Assembly (NCBI RefSeq): GCF_007991515.1 | Contig: NZ_BJYM01000015.1 | Location: 1-64,000 of the forward strand | Length of the DNA stretch: 64,000 bases | DNA from: Oceanobacillus sojae | GTDB taxonomy: Bacteria > Bacillota > Bacilli > Bacillales > Amphibacillaceae | Reading direction: 5' to 3' | In this document: positions 35,813 to 43,894 of the stretch, one piece after another | How the letters are laid out: every line of letters starts with the position of its first letter | Numbering within the stretch: the first letter of the stretch is position 1 | Translations under genes and position numbers: made by a program | Notes under the pieces: generated by a model | What the model was told of the DNA's origin: nothing | Database searches by the model: none | What the model saw: only the letters and a program-made list of their open reading frames with translations

Positions 35813-37159
35813 ATGACACATGTAACTTTTAAATATGATAAAGCACTTTCGTTTTTCGACAAAGAAGAAATTAAAAACCTTTCTCCATTTGTATTACGTG
35901 CACACCAAATGATTCATGAAAAAATTGGAGCCGGTAATGACTTCTTAGGCTGGGTTGACCTTCCTAAAAGCTATGATCAGGAAGAATATGCACGTATCAA
36001 GAAAAGTGCAGAAAAAATCAAAAATGACTCTGACGTTCTTCTTGTAATTGGTATCGGCGGTTCTTATCTTGGAGCCAAAGCAGCTTTAGAAATGCTGAAC
36101 CATTCGTTCCAAAACCTTCTTCCTGCTGAAGAAAGAAAAGCACCCCAGGTAATTTTTGTAGGTCATCATTTAAGCTCTACTTATATGAGTGAGCTGACTG
36201 ACGTACTAAAGGATAAGGATTTCTCTATTAACGTTATTTCTAAAAGTGGTACAACAACAGAACCGGCAATTGCTTTCCGTATCTTTAAAAAGCTTTTGGA
36301 AGAAAAATATGGTGAAGAAGAGGCTAAAAAGCGTATCTATGCAACTACTGACCGTCAAAAAGGCGCTCTAAAAACAACAGCTGATGAAAACGGTTATGAA
36401 ACATTCGTTATTCCAGATGATGTTGGCGGACGTTATTCTGTATTAACAGCAGTAGGCTTATTGCCAATTGCGGCAAGCAATATTGATATCGACGCAATTA
36501 TGAAAGGCGCCCAAGCCGCAATGGATGACTTATCGGTGCCTGACATAAATAGGAACCCTGCTTATCAATATGCAGCCGTACGTAATATTTTTTATCAAAA
36601 AGGAAAAGTAACAGAATTACTCATCAATTATGAACCTGCCCTTCAATACTTCTCTGAATGGTGGAAACAGTTATTTGGCGAAAGTGAAGGAAAAAATCAA
36701 AAAGGGATTTATCCATCATCAGCAAACTTCTCAACTGATTTGCACTCTCTTGGTCAATATATCCAAGAAGGAAGAAGGAATATTTTCGAAACGATTCTTC
36801 ATGTAAATGAATCTAAGAAAAATTTAACTGTTGAAGAAGAAGCAAATGACTTAGACGGATTAAATTACTTAGCTGGTAAAAGTATTCATGAGATTAATGA
36901 TAAAGCATTCCAGGGAACACTATTAGCTCATACAGATGGAGATGTTCCAAACTTAATCATTGAAGTTCCTAAGTTAGATGCTTATACTTTCGGCTATTTA
37001 GTATACTTCTTTGAAAAAGCATGTGCTGTCAGCGGCTATCTGCTTGGTGTTAATCCATTTGACCAGCCTGGTGTGGAAGCATATAAGAAAAATATGTTTG
37101 CTTTACTTGGCAAACCAGGATTTGAAAACGAAAAAGAAGAACTTGAGAAAAGATTATAA
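35813..37159 (+). CDS. pgi: Glucose-6-phosphate isomerase
   Basis: A 448-residue phosphoglucose isomerase interconverting glucose 6-phosphate and fructose 6-phosphate; normal length for the firmicute form. Sugar-phosphate-binding motifs are [18 protein letters not shown] near residue 77 and [19 protein letters not shown] near residue 142. The catalytic Glu is in the [15 protein letters not shown] segment near residue 303, and the C-terminal signature is [11 protein letters not shown] near residue 422. AAGGGGG precedes the ATG. It is likely monocistronic; a relic of the repeat element begins 3 bases after the stop. Confidence 0.97.
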   Translation: MTHVTFKYDKALSFFDKEEIKNLSPFVLRAHQMIHEKIGAGNDFLGWVDLPKSYDQEEYARIKKSAEKIKNDSDVLLVIGIGGSYLGAKAALEMLNHSFQNLLPAEERKAPQVIFVGHHLSSTYMSELTDVLKDKDFSINVISKSGTTTEPAIAFRIFKKLLEEKYGEEEAKKRIYATTDRQKGALKTTADENGYETFVIPDDVGGRYSVLTAVGLLPIAASNIDIDAIMKGAQAAMDDLSVPDINRNPAYQYAAVRNIFYQKGKVTELLINYEPALQYFSEWWKQLFGESEGKNQKGIYPSSANFSTDLHSLGQYIQEGRRNIFETILHVNESKKNLTVEEEANDLDGLNYLAGKSIHEINDKAFQGTLLAHTDGDVPNLIIEVPKLDAYTFGYLVYFFEKACAVSGYLLGVNPFDQPGVEAYKKNMFALLGKPGFENEKEELEKRL

Positions 37160-37162
37160 TAT

Positions 37163-37178
37163 GAGTGCGTGTTCAAAA
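37163..37178. repeat. End fragment of the inverted-end repeat after pgi
   Basis: GAGTGCGTGTTCAAAA is identical over 14 bases to the left ends of the long elements (AGTGCGTGTTCAAAA) and sits just 3 bases after the pgi stop codon, leading straight into the pgi terminator. Confidence 0.55.
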
Positions 37179-37180
37179 CA

Positions 37181-37228
37181 AAACTTCATTTCACGGGGAT
37201 AACAATCTCTATGAAATGAAGTTTTTTC
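37181..37228 (+). terminator. Terminator of pgi
   Basis: Hairpin AAACTTCATTTCA / TGAAATGAAGTTT followed by TTT. It is fused to the short repeat fragment that precedes it. Confidence 0.85.
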
Positions 37229-37358
37229 TATGGAATCCTGATTGTTTAACACGGTCATGCGTTAATAAAAAATAAATCTAAATTTTTTTAAATTATTTGG
37301 TTTATTCTTTTTAACAACGGGTATTACTATTATTGTAAGGCTTTCTCGTATTCCCCCT

Positions 37359-37390
37359 GTAGGCAGAGCGTATGACGCTTTGCTTTTTTT
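37359..37390 (+). terminator. Orphan intrinsic terminator in the pgi-patB gap
   Basis: GCAGAGCGT/ACGCTTTGC with a 3-base loop, followed by T8: a textbook terminator, yet 130 bases beyond the pgi terminator and 110 bases before patB. It may end a small RNA or act in a patB leader. An 8-base inverted repeat GTCTAAAA/TTTTAGAC (37392-37425) follows directly. Confidence 0.75.
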
Positions 37391-37455
37391 TGTCTAAAAA
37401 CGGGAACTCTAAAGAAGTTTTAGACCAGTTTTCTACCTTTCTAAAGTATCTTTGT

Positions 37456-37461
37456 TATAAT
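37456..37461 (+). promoter_or_regulatory. Probable -10 box of patB
   Basis: TATAAT, 38 bases before the patB start, with no good -35 at 17 bases. Placed downstream of the orphan terminator. Confidence 0.5.
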
Positions 37462-37498
37462 AGAAAAATGATAAGAATGCAAGGAGGCAAATAAAATA

Positions 37499-38686
37499 AT
37501 GAGTTTTTTTGAAGAAGTACATGATCGCAAGCAAACAAAATCTATGAAATGGGATATGCTGCAGATGAGATTCCAGTCTGACGATGTTCTACCGATGTGG
37601 GTAGCTGATATGGACTTTAAAGCCCCAGAAGCTGTCAATCAGGCACTTATCCAACGCGCAGAGCATGGAATTTATGGATATACAGTAATTGATGAGGATG
37701 TTACATCTTCAGTGACCGACTGGTTAAAAAACCGTCATGGGTGGGATATCGAGCCTGAATGGCTTAACTACAGTCCTGGAGTAATTAATACACTTCATAT
37801 GGCTTTACAAGCCTTTACAGAACCAGGTGATAAGATTATGATTCAAACACCTGTTTATACGCCATTTTACAATATTATAAACGTTTTAGATCGTGAAATT
37901 GTGAAGAATCCATTGATTCATCAGGATGATTATTACACAATTGATTTTGAAGATATGGAAAATAAATTAGCAAGTGGTGTAAAAGCTTTTATTTTATGCT
38001 CTCCGCATAATCCGGTTGGCCGCGTCTGGACTGAAAAAGAGCTGCGTAAAATGGCAGAGCTATGCCTGCAATATGATGCAATGATTTTTTCTGATGAAAT
38101 TCATGCGGATTTAGTTTTTCAAGGACATAAACATCTGCCAATTGCGAGCCTGTCAACAGAAATTGCCGATAAAACAATTACTTGCATGGCACCATCTAAA
38201 ACATTTAATTTAGCTGGTCTGCAGGCTTCTTATGCGATTACGCCGAATAAGGAAAACAAGGAAAAATTAACAAATGCCTTTCTTCGTCAGGGATTCAATA
38301 ACTCCTTAAATGGAATGGCCGTAACAGCAATGGAAGCTGCGTACCGTCATGGACAACCCTGGTTAGAAGAACTGCTGGAAGTTATCCAGAGTCATACTGA
38401 ATATATCAAGGAAATGTTTGCTGCGGATGCTCCTGAATTAAAAGTGACAAAATCAGAAGGAACATATCTTGTCTGGGTGGATTGCTCCGAATTAAATATG
38501 GACAAAAAAGAATTAAACCGATTCATGATTGATAAAGGACGTGTAGGCTTAAATCCTGGTCAGGACTATGGCGTAGAAGGGGACGCATTTATGCGTATCA
38601 ATGTCGCATGTCCACGGGCAACTATCGAAGAAGGCGTTAAGCGGATTATCCATGCTGTAGAAGTTTGGAGAGAATCTAATAATTAA
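37499..38686 (+). CDS. patB: PLP-dependent C-S lyase / aminotransferase, PatB/MalY type
   Basis: A 395-residue fold-type I PLP enzyme close to B. subtilis PatB, a cystathionine beta-lyase. It has the substrate segment MWVADMDFKAPEAV near residue 34, the NPVGRVW motif near 166 (AFILCSPHNPVG), the PLP-aspartate region DEIHADLVFQG near 199, and the Schiff-base lysine in MAPSKTFNLAGLQAS near 230. GGAGG lies upstream of the ATG. PatB-type enzymes produce homocysteine, pyruvate and ammonia from cystathionine. It is monocistronic. Confidence 0.9.
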   Translation: MSFFEEVHDRKQTKSMKWDMLQMRFQSDDVLPMWVADMDFKAPEAVNQALIQRAEHGIYGYTVIDEDVTSSVTDWLKNRHGWDIEPEWLNYSPGVINTLHMALQAFTEPGDKIMIQTPVYTPFYNIINVLDREIVKNPLIHQDDYYTIDFEDMENKLASGVKAFILCSPHNPVGRVWTEKELRKMAELCLQYDAMIFSDEIHADLVFQGHKHLPIASLSTEIADKTITCMAPSKTFNLAGLQASYAITPNKENKEKLTNAFLRQGFNNSLNGMAVTAMEAAYRHGQPWLEELLEVIQSHTEYIKEMFAADAPELKVTKSEGTYLVWVDCSELNMDKKELNRFMIDKGRVGLNPGQDYGVEGDAFMRINVACPRATIEEGVKRIIHAVEVWRESNN

Positions 38687-38692
38687 ACCTAT

Positions 38693-38737
38693 AAATAGAA
38701 AGAAGCTGCATTTCGAATGCAGCTTCTTTCTATTTAT
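38693..38737. terminator. Terminator of patB (bidirectional)
   Basis: Perfect 20-base-pair hairpin: AAATAGAAAGAAGCTGCATT and its complement around TCG. It also lies downstream of convergent sodC. Confidence 0.93.
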
Positions 38738-38788
38738 TCCATTATAATTGCCTCAAATTTTCGTTAGCACATGAAGTAGCCGGAGGAA

Positions 38789-39397
38789 TTACCCATTTTC
38801 TTCATTTTCCTGTTTATCATTACTCTCTGTCGGGTCTGTAGGTGCTTCTTCTCTATCTCCGCTTTGAGAATCATTTTTAATAGCCCCGCAAATAATACGG
38901 TCACCTGAATCCCCAGCCGGCTGACTCATTCCATCATCCACTCCATCATGAATAATTAAAGAAGTACCATCATTAGTAATCAAGCTATTTTTACCTTTTT
39001 TCAACGTTGCTTCAGCAATTACCAATTCTTCTTTAACGTTCCCGTCTTCATCCGCTTCAATGTTGGGAAGGTCTCCGAGATGAGGCCCATCCGTCCGTAA
39101 AAGACCATGTTCTTTACCGTCAGGATTAAAATGGTTACCGCTTGAAGAAAAATCGGGACCCTCACATTTTCCATACTCGTGAACATGGATAGCGTGGAAC
39201 CCTGGATTTAATCCTTCAACTTCAACTGTTACAGCTACTCCTCCATCCGTTTCATTTAACCTGGCTGTTCCTACTCGGTCTCCATCTGCATTATACATTT
39301 CTACCATTTCTGAGTTTGCGTGCGGCAGCAAACACCCTGATAAAAGAAATAGCATTGCGAAAGCCATCAACATAATCCATTTATTCCGTATGCTCAT
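38789..39397 (-). CDS. sodC: Lipoprotein Cu,Zn superoxide dismutase family protein
   Basis: A 202-residue secreted lipoprotein (lipobox LFLLSGC) with a Cu,Zn-SOD fold. Copper ligands are seen as AIHVHEYGKC (two His), GNHFNP (bridging His) and LIIHDGVDD (fourth His). Zinc ligands are in KEHGLL, GPHLGDLP (His, Asp). The disulfide cysteines are in GKCEG and RIICGAI. B. subtilis YojM lacks two copper ligands; this protein appears complete, so dismutase activity is plausible. The tail after residue 178 is acidic and low-complexity. The ATG at 39397 has AAAGGAG at 7 bases. Confidence 0.9.
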   Translation of the reverse strand: MSIRNKWIMLMAFAMLFLLSGCLLPHANSEMVEMYNADGDRVGTARLNETDGGVAVTVEVEGLNPGFHAIHVHEYGKCEGPDFSSSGNHFNPDGKEHGLLRTDGPHLGDLPNIEADEDGNVKEELVIAEATLKKGKNSLITNDGTSLIIHDGVDDGMSQPAGDSGDRIICGAIKNDSQSGDREEAPTDPTESNDKQENEENG

Positions 39398-39452
39398 TGA
39401 TAAACTCCTTTGCTTTTTCCATAGTTTGAGCAAAGAAGCGATTTTTTAGTCA

Positions 39453-39488
39453 AAAAAACTCCTCAAATCCTATTGATTAGAGGAGGAA
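39453..39488 (-). terminator. Terminator overlapping the end of the small membrane protein gene
   Basis: Minus strand: CTCCTC pairs with GAGGAG and is followed by T7. It overlaps the stop codon of the gene at 39470-39694 and separates it from sodC. Confidence 0.75.
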
Positions 39489-39694
39489 TTTGTTACATTA
39501 TTATTTTCGTTGTTCTGTGCCTGATTTAAAGCATCCTGGTATTCCTGCTCAAAATTTTCCTGATCTCTCTTCGATTTTTTCATCATCCAACGCATAAAAA
39601 ATACTGCTAAGATCAAAAAAAGAATCAGTGTTATTACAGCAGGAATATACTCCGTTTTATCTTCCGGAAAATAAAGAAATGGCATCATAATCAT
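39470..39694 (-). CDS. Small single-pass membrane protein
   Basis: 74 residues: one membrane helix (about 16-36, AVITLILFLILAVFFMRW), a basic juxtamembrane patch (MKKSKRD), and a polar tail rich in Gln, Asn and Ser. I do not recognise a family. The ATG at 39694 is 13 bases from AGGAAGG, a somewhat long spacing. It is located between sodC and ptsH on the same strand; function unknown. Confidence 0.55.
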   Translation of the reverse strand: MIMMPFLYFPEDKTEYIPAVITLILFLILAVFFMRWMMKKSKRDQENFEQEYQDALNQAQNNENNNVTNSSSNQ

Positions 39695-39765
39695 AAAGAA
39701 TTCACAACCTTCCTGAAACAATTATAACAAATGCTTAAGGCATGAAAATCGTTCGATGTATAACG

Positions 39766-39801
39766 TATAAAAGCGCCCTGATGCCAGAGCGCTTTTATAC
39801 A
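39766..39801 (-). terminator. Terminator of ptsH
   Basis: GTATAAAAGCG and CGCTTTTATAC form a perfect 11-base stem after the ptsH stop; modest T-run on the minus strand. Confidence 0.8.
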
Positions 39802-39812
39802 TTTGTTAAAAA

Positions 39813-40076
39813 TTATTCGCCTAAATGTTCTTTGATAACGTCAGCGATACCTTTTAAAGCATCAGCTTCATCTTTTCCGTCTGCGCTTACTTCAATTTCA
39901 GCACCTTTAGGAATTCCTAAAGACATAACGCCCATAATTGATTTCAGGTTAACGTTTTTGCCTTTGTAGCTAACTTCAATTTCAGAATCAAATTGACCAG
40001 CTTTGTTTACCAGCAAAGTAGCCGGGCGTGCGTGTACTCCGGTTTCCGCAGTAATTTTAAACGTTTGTGACTTCAT
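39813..40076 (-). CDS. ptsH: Phosphocarrier protein HPr
   Basis: An 87-residue HPr that carries the phosphoryl group from enzyme I to PTS permeases such as the EIICBA in this window. His15 lies in ETGVHARPATLL and the regulatory Ser46 in LKSIMGVMSLGIPKGAE, so it can also serve CcpA signalling. His15 excludes Crh, which has Gln there. The ATG at 40076 follows AAAGGATG. In B. subtilis ptsH is followed by ptsI; here it is alone, with a terminator directly behind it. Confidence 0.95.
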   Translation of the reverse strand: MKSQTFKITAETGVHARPATLLVNKAGQFDSEIEVSYKGKNVNLKSIMGVMSLGIPKGAEIEVSADGKDEADALKGIADVIKEHLGE

Positions 40077-40282
40077 TATATACAACATCCTTTCAATTTG
40101 AAAATCTCTGTCGTTTATGTACCTGTTATTCACCTCACATAAACCTATGTTATATTATATACAAAAATCACGAAATATGAAATACATATCTACTTTTTTT
40201 ATGAAAATGTATTCATTTGTTTTTCAAAAACCTTTATGATACCTTTATCATAAGGACAAAATGAATAATGGAGGTTTACAAA

Positions 40283-40990
40283 ATGAGTGTACATATTGGA
40301 GCAAAGCAGGGAGAAATTGCAGATAAAATATTATTGCCGGGAGATCCGTTACGTGCTAAATATATCGCTGAAAATTATTTAGAGGATGCAAAGCTTTACA
40401 ATGAAGTCAGAGGTATGTACGGTTATACCGGGACCTACAAAGGAGAACGTGTTTCTGTACAGGGAACCGGCATGGGAGTGCCTTCTATCTCCATCTATGT
40501 GAATGAGCTTATTCAAAGCTATGATGTCAAAAAACTCATCCGCGTAGGTACATGCGGAGCAATCCAAAAAGATGTTAAGGTTCGCGATGTTATCTTAGCT
40601 CAGGCTGCTACTACAGATTCACAAATGAATCAGCTTATCTTTAACGGAATTGATTATGCTCCTATTTCTGATTTTAAATTATTAAAAAATGCTTATGAAG
40701 CCGGTACAGAAAAAGGATTGCAGCTACGCGTCGGAAATGTATTTACAAGCGATACCTTCTATCGTGATAATGCCAAAGAAGTTAATGAATTGCTTGCCAA
40801 ATACCAAGTACTTGCTATTGAAATGGAATCTACTGCATTATATACTCTGGCAGCTAAATATGGTCGTCAGGCACTATCAATTCTTACGGTTTCTGATCAT
40901 ATCATTACCGGTGAAGAAACAACCGCTGAAGAACGTCAGACAACTTTCCATGAAATGATGGAGATTGCTTTAGATACGGTTATTAAATAA
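40283..40990 (+). CDS. deoD: Purine nucleoside phosphorylase, DeoD type
   Basis: A 235-residue hexameric-type purine nucleoside phosphorylase that splits (deoxy)nucleosides with phosphate. The phosphate-binding motif is [15 protein letters not shown] near residue 16, with [16 protein letters not shown] near 60 (family signature), RVGTCGAIQ near 84, and [13 protein letters not shown] near 176 with the catalytic region [10 protein letters not shown] near 203. GGAGG lies 8 bases before the ATG. It is monocistronic. Confidence 0.96.
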   Translation: MSVHIGAKQGEIADKILLPGDPLRAKYIAENYLEDAKLYNEVRGMYGYTGTYKGERVSVQGTGMGVPSISIYVNELIQSYDVKKLIRVGTCGAIQKDVKVRDVILAQAATTDSQMNQLIFNGIDYAPISDFKLLKNAYEAGTEKGLQLRVGNVFTSDTFYRDNAKEVNELLAKYQVLAIEMESTALYTLAAKYGRQALSILTVSDHIITGEETTAEERQTTFHEMMEIALDTVIK

Positions 40991-41131
40991 ATATTTTACG
41001 GGAATATGTATTTTTTAACCTGCAATACCGCATATTCCTGTTGGTTCCTGATCCTTTCTTTTATTATGATACAGACTATGGTAAAATAACAGAAAATTGA
41101 TGCGTTAGTCAGGAAGGAAGTACCCTCATTC

Positions 41132-41611
41132 ATGACATTATTGACGAATTTCCCATTATGGGCTGCACTGATTGCTATTGTATTTGCGCAAGTTATAAAG
41201 ATACCTATTAAGCTGATTTTCACAAAGGAATTTCAACCTGGACTTGCTTTCAGTACAGGAGGAATGCCCAGCAGCCACTCTGCAGCAGTTACTTCTTTAG
41301 CAACTGCCATCGGTATTGTAGAGGGTGTATCATCAAGTGTATTTGCGCTGGCTTGTATATTTAGTGTGATTACAATGTTTGATGCTTCCGGAGTCCGCAG
41401 ACAGGCGGGTGAACAGGCCATTGTTATTAATCAGCTGGTTCGCGATTTTCAACTAATAACCTCCAGTGCCAAAGGCTGGAGTAAAAAGAAAGAAAACGAA
41501 AAAATACAAGAACTAAAGGAATTACTTGGACACCAGCCAATAGAAGTATTTTTTGGTGCAATTACAGGGATTATTATTGCTTTTTCCCTTGCTCCGCTCT
41601 TTTCTTATTAA
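41132..41611 (+). CDS. yuiD: Divergent PAP2-family membrane protein YuiD
   Basis: A 159-residue membrane protein of the divergent PAP2 (DUF212) family. Residues STGGMPSSHSAAVTSLATA near 45 match the phosphatase-type PSSHSA motif, and SGVRRQAGEQAIVINQLV near 92 is characteristic. There are about three to four helices. A lipid-phosphate role is suggested by family but unproven. AGGAAGGAAG precedes the ATG. It is part of the conserved yui neighbourhood. Confidence 0.88.
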   Translation: MTLLTNFPLWAALIAIVFAQVIKIPIKLIFTKEFQPGLAFSTGGMPSSHSAAVTSLATAIGIVEGVSSSVFALACIFSVITMFDASGVRRQAGEQAIVINQLVRDFQLITSSAKGWSKKKENEKIQELKELLGHQPIEVFFGAITGIIIAFSLAPLFSY

Positions 41612-41658
41612 ATAAAGAAAGCCAATACCTAGCGGCACTGGCTTTCTTTATTTTTATG
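41610..41658. terminator. Bidirectional terminator between yuiD and yuiB
   Basis: AAATAAAGAAAGCCA pairs with TGGCTTTCTTTATTT and is followed by TT; it lies between convergent genes. Confidence 0.92.
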
Positions 41659-41669
41659 TAATTTATTTT

Positions 41670-41981
41670 TTAAAACATTTGGTAGCCGCTTTTCCTTAAA
41701 AAGCGAATAACAAAGCCCGATACAATTGTACCAATAAAACCAGATAATAAAATCACAATATCAGCAATAGTTAAGCCGACAATTCGATCTCCAAGTGCTG
41801 AAAAGGATTCCCCGGTACTTGTAAAATAGCTAATAAAAGAAACATTATCTATAATAAAAATCATTACTATAGGAAATAAACATGCCATCAGCCATGTTTT
41901 TCTTAATAACATATTTAAAATAAATGCAATGCCAAAAAATATAACAAAATACAATACAACAGAAACAACAAGTTGAACCAT
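41670..41981 (-). CDS. yuiB: Membrane protein YuiB
   Basis: 103 residues with three membrane helices (about 2-22, 27-45, 70-95), ending in the motif FLRKSGYQMF that is nearly identical to B. subtilis YuiB. Function unknown. The ATG at 41981 has GGAGGG upstream; the track-length extension upstream of it lacks a site. In B. subtilis it is grouped with yuiA and yumB; here a terminator and a repeat element separate it from yumB, and no yuiA-like zinc-finger gene is visible. Confidence 0.85.
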   Translation of the reverse strand: MVQLVVSVVLYFVIFFGIAFILNMLLRKTWLMACLFPIVMIFIIDNVSFISYFTSTGESFSALGDRIVGLTIADIVILLSGFIGTIVSGFVIRFLRKSGYQMF

Positions 41982-42039
41982 TCTCTTCCCTCCGTCCTTT
42001 CTTAGGATGCATACAAGGGACATTTTATCTTAAAACTGC

Positions 42040-42080
42040 AAAAAAGCAAAGCAGCATCTGCCAAGCTTCGCTTTTTTGTC
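42040..42080 (-). terminator. Terminator between yumB and yuiB
   Basis: Minus strand: AAAAAAGCGAAGC pairs with GCTTTGCTTTTTT. It lies at the left side of the repeat element and before yuiB. Confidence 0.82.
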
Positions 42081-42090
42081 AATATATTTC

Positions 42091-42386
42091 TATAAGTGCG
42101 TGTTCAAAAAGTCCGATAATTAGGACCAGTCGGCTAAGGTCGCAACGTCCTGGGGTTGCGATTACTCACCCCACCGAGGACATTTGTTGCAAGGCCAACA
42201 CTAGCACGTCCTATGCGTCGAAAGTTCAAGGCGACGAAGATTTTTCAAACGGATCGTATGCTTTATAATACGTGAGTAACGCTTTTGGTGGGGCGAGTAA
42301 TCGCAGCCCCATTGAAAAATCTTCGTCAACGCAGAAATTCGCCGTGTCATCTTTTTTGGACTTTTTGAACATCCTCTATAATAAAT
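42091..42386. repeat. Intergenic inverted-end repeat element, copy 2
   Basis: About 290 bases. The ends TGTTCAAAAAGTCC (42101-42114) and GGACTTTTTGAACA (42358-42371) are perfect inverted copies. Inside: GACGAAGATTTTTCAA (42233-42248) pairs perfectly with 42312-42327, and a hairpin has stem GGGGC/GCCCC and loop GAGTAATCGCA (42290-42310). A second copy of that hairpin on the other strand has stem GGGGT/ACCCC (42152-42172), and CGTAT/ATACG is at about 42255. It shares loop and 3' blocks with 22636-22831. It has no open frame, and its right end overlaps the yumB stop codon. Confidence 0.88.
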
Positions 42387-43584
42387 GAAAATTCCCCTTC
42401 TTCAACAGCAAATTCCAACCGCCTAATTTATATAAATAATGATTGTCAGAAATTCGTTTTATTAATACTGCTTTCCAGCCGAATACCTTATGATTCTGTA
42501 TCGTCGCTACCCCGTCATCCCTTCCTAAGGTTGCAAGCATACCTTGCTTAACCGGCTGACAGGAAGTAAGTTCTTTATTCTTTAGCCTCAAAGAGATATT
42601 TCTTGCAACAACAGCTGCCTCCCCTATGGCTTTTTTTGCAGTAGGAAGGATTTCTTCTCCATTTTCATTCGCAGTATATGCACAATCTCCGACAACGAAT
42701 ATCGAATCATCTTTGGTAGACAGCATATTTGAATATACTTCTATTCTTTTATTTTTTAAGTTTAGTCCAGATTTTTCAAATACTGGATTAGCTTGTACTC
42801 CGCCGGTCCAAATAAAAGTGTGAGAAGCAATAACATGTTCTTTCCCTTCCACTTCATATATCACCTTGTTATCCTGGCACTCTTTCAGTTTAGCCTGATG
42901 GATAATTTCTACTCCTCTGGATTGTAAAGAAGTGATTGCATAATGTGCCAAATCCTCATCAAACTTCTGCAGCAAAGAAGTATTTTCTTCAAGCATATAT
43001 AGATGCACCAGTGTTTTCTCAACATCATATTCTCTACACATAACCGGGATCTGATTGATAAGCTCCCCGGCAAATTCAACACCAAGAATCCCTCCGCCAC
43101 CAATCACAATATTTAATTTGCTCTCATCCTTTTTAATATCATTGGCATAGCTGGCAAAATTGTATTCTATATGTTCACGAATAAAACGGGCACTGTTAAT
43201 ATCTGTGATAGAATAAGTATACTCATTCAGTCCTGGAATCCCCTCCGTATTTGGCTCAGGCCCCATTCCAATTACGAGTAAATCATAATGAAGCTTTCTA
43301 TTTTTAAGCTTAATCTTTTTGGCTTCCCGTTTGATTGAAACAACTTCATCTATTATAAAATTTATTTTTGAACGATTGATGATATCTTTTATTTTTATTT
43401 TAGAGCTATCTTGATGCAGAGTACCAGCAGCATTCTCATGTAAACAGCTTGTTTGGAAATGATAGTCATATTTATGCACTAACGTGATTTCGGCTTCATT
43501 CTGTCCAAGCTGCTTCTGAAGCTTTACTGCTGTCATTATACCTCCATAACCCGCTCCTAATATTACAATATGCGGTTTATTCAT
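42376..43584 (-). CDS. yumB: Type II NADH dehydrogenase-like FAD protein (YumB)
   Basis: A 402-residue FAD-dependent oxidoreductase of the NDH-2 group, close to B. subtilis YumB. The FAD Rossmann motif is IVILGAGYGGIMTAVKL near residue 6, the NAD-binding motif is LNIVIGGGGILGVEFAGEL near 158, and the second FAD motif is DDSIFVVGDCAYTAN near 292. It is expected to feed electrons from NADH to menaquinone at the membrane, which fits the men genes nearby. The stop codon (TAG at 42378-42376) lies inside the terminal sequence of the repeat element. Confidence 0.88.
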   Translation of the reverse strand: MNKPHIVILGAGYGGIMTAVKLQKQLGQNEAEITLVHKYDYHFQTSCLHENAAGTLHQDSSKIKIKDIINRSKINFIIDEVVSIKREAKKIKLKNRKLHYDLLVIGMGPEPNTEGIPGLNEYTYSITDINSARFIREHIEYNFASYANDIKKDESKLNIVIGGGGILGVEFAGELINQIPVMCREYDVEKTLVHLYMLEENTSLLQKFDEDLAHYAITSLQSRGVEIIHQAKLKECQDNKVIYEVEGKEHVIASHTFIWTGGVQANPVFEKSGLNLKNKRIEVYSNMLSTKDDSIFVVGDCAYTANENGEEILPTAKKAIGEAAVVARNISLRLKNKELTSCQPVKQGMLATLGRDDGVATIQNHKVFGWKAVLIKRISDNHYLYKLGGWNLLLKKGNFHLL

Positions 43585-43894
43585 GGTTTTTCACTACTCC
43601 TATTAATTAATATAATTCTTACCAAAATATTTTTGTCATATAAATAACTTCATTTTGTAATCAAACTGTAATAATCACTAACTTATCTTAAATGCTCTGA
43701 TAAAAAATAGCAAGCTTTAAAATCTCTTTTTTATCTATACTTATGAAGAAAAAGTGAAGACATGCAAAGAGTATTAAATTGTCAAAATAAGATATCTTTG
43801 AATTATCCTTCCTTTTGAAGCGATTTAATACAAACAAAAACGAGTTTATGATACCATAGGATTGGTAAACGTCTAGAAAGAAAAGAGGTATTTT
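43585..43894. other. Divergent intergenic region between yumB and yumC
   Basis: 310 AT-rich bases. I see no gene and no clear operator. Promoters for both genes must lie here, but no pair of boxes is convincing. TATGAT near 43848 could be a -10 for yumC. Confidence 0.45.
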
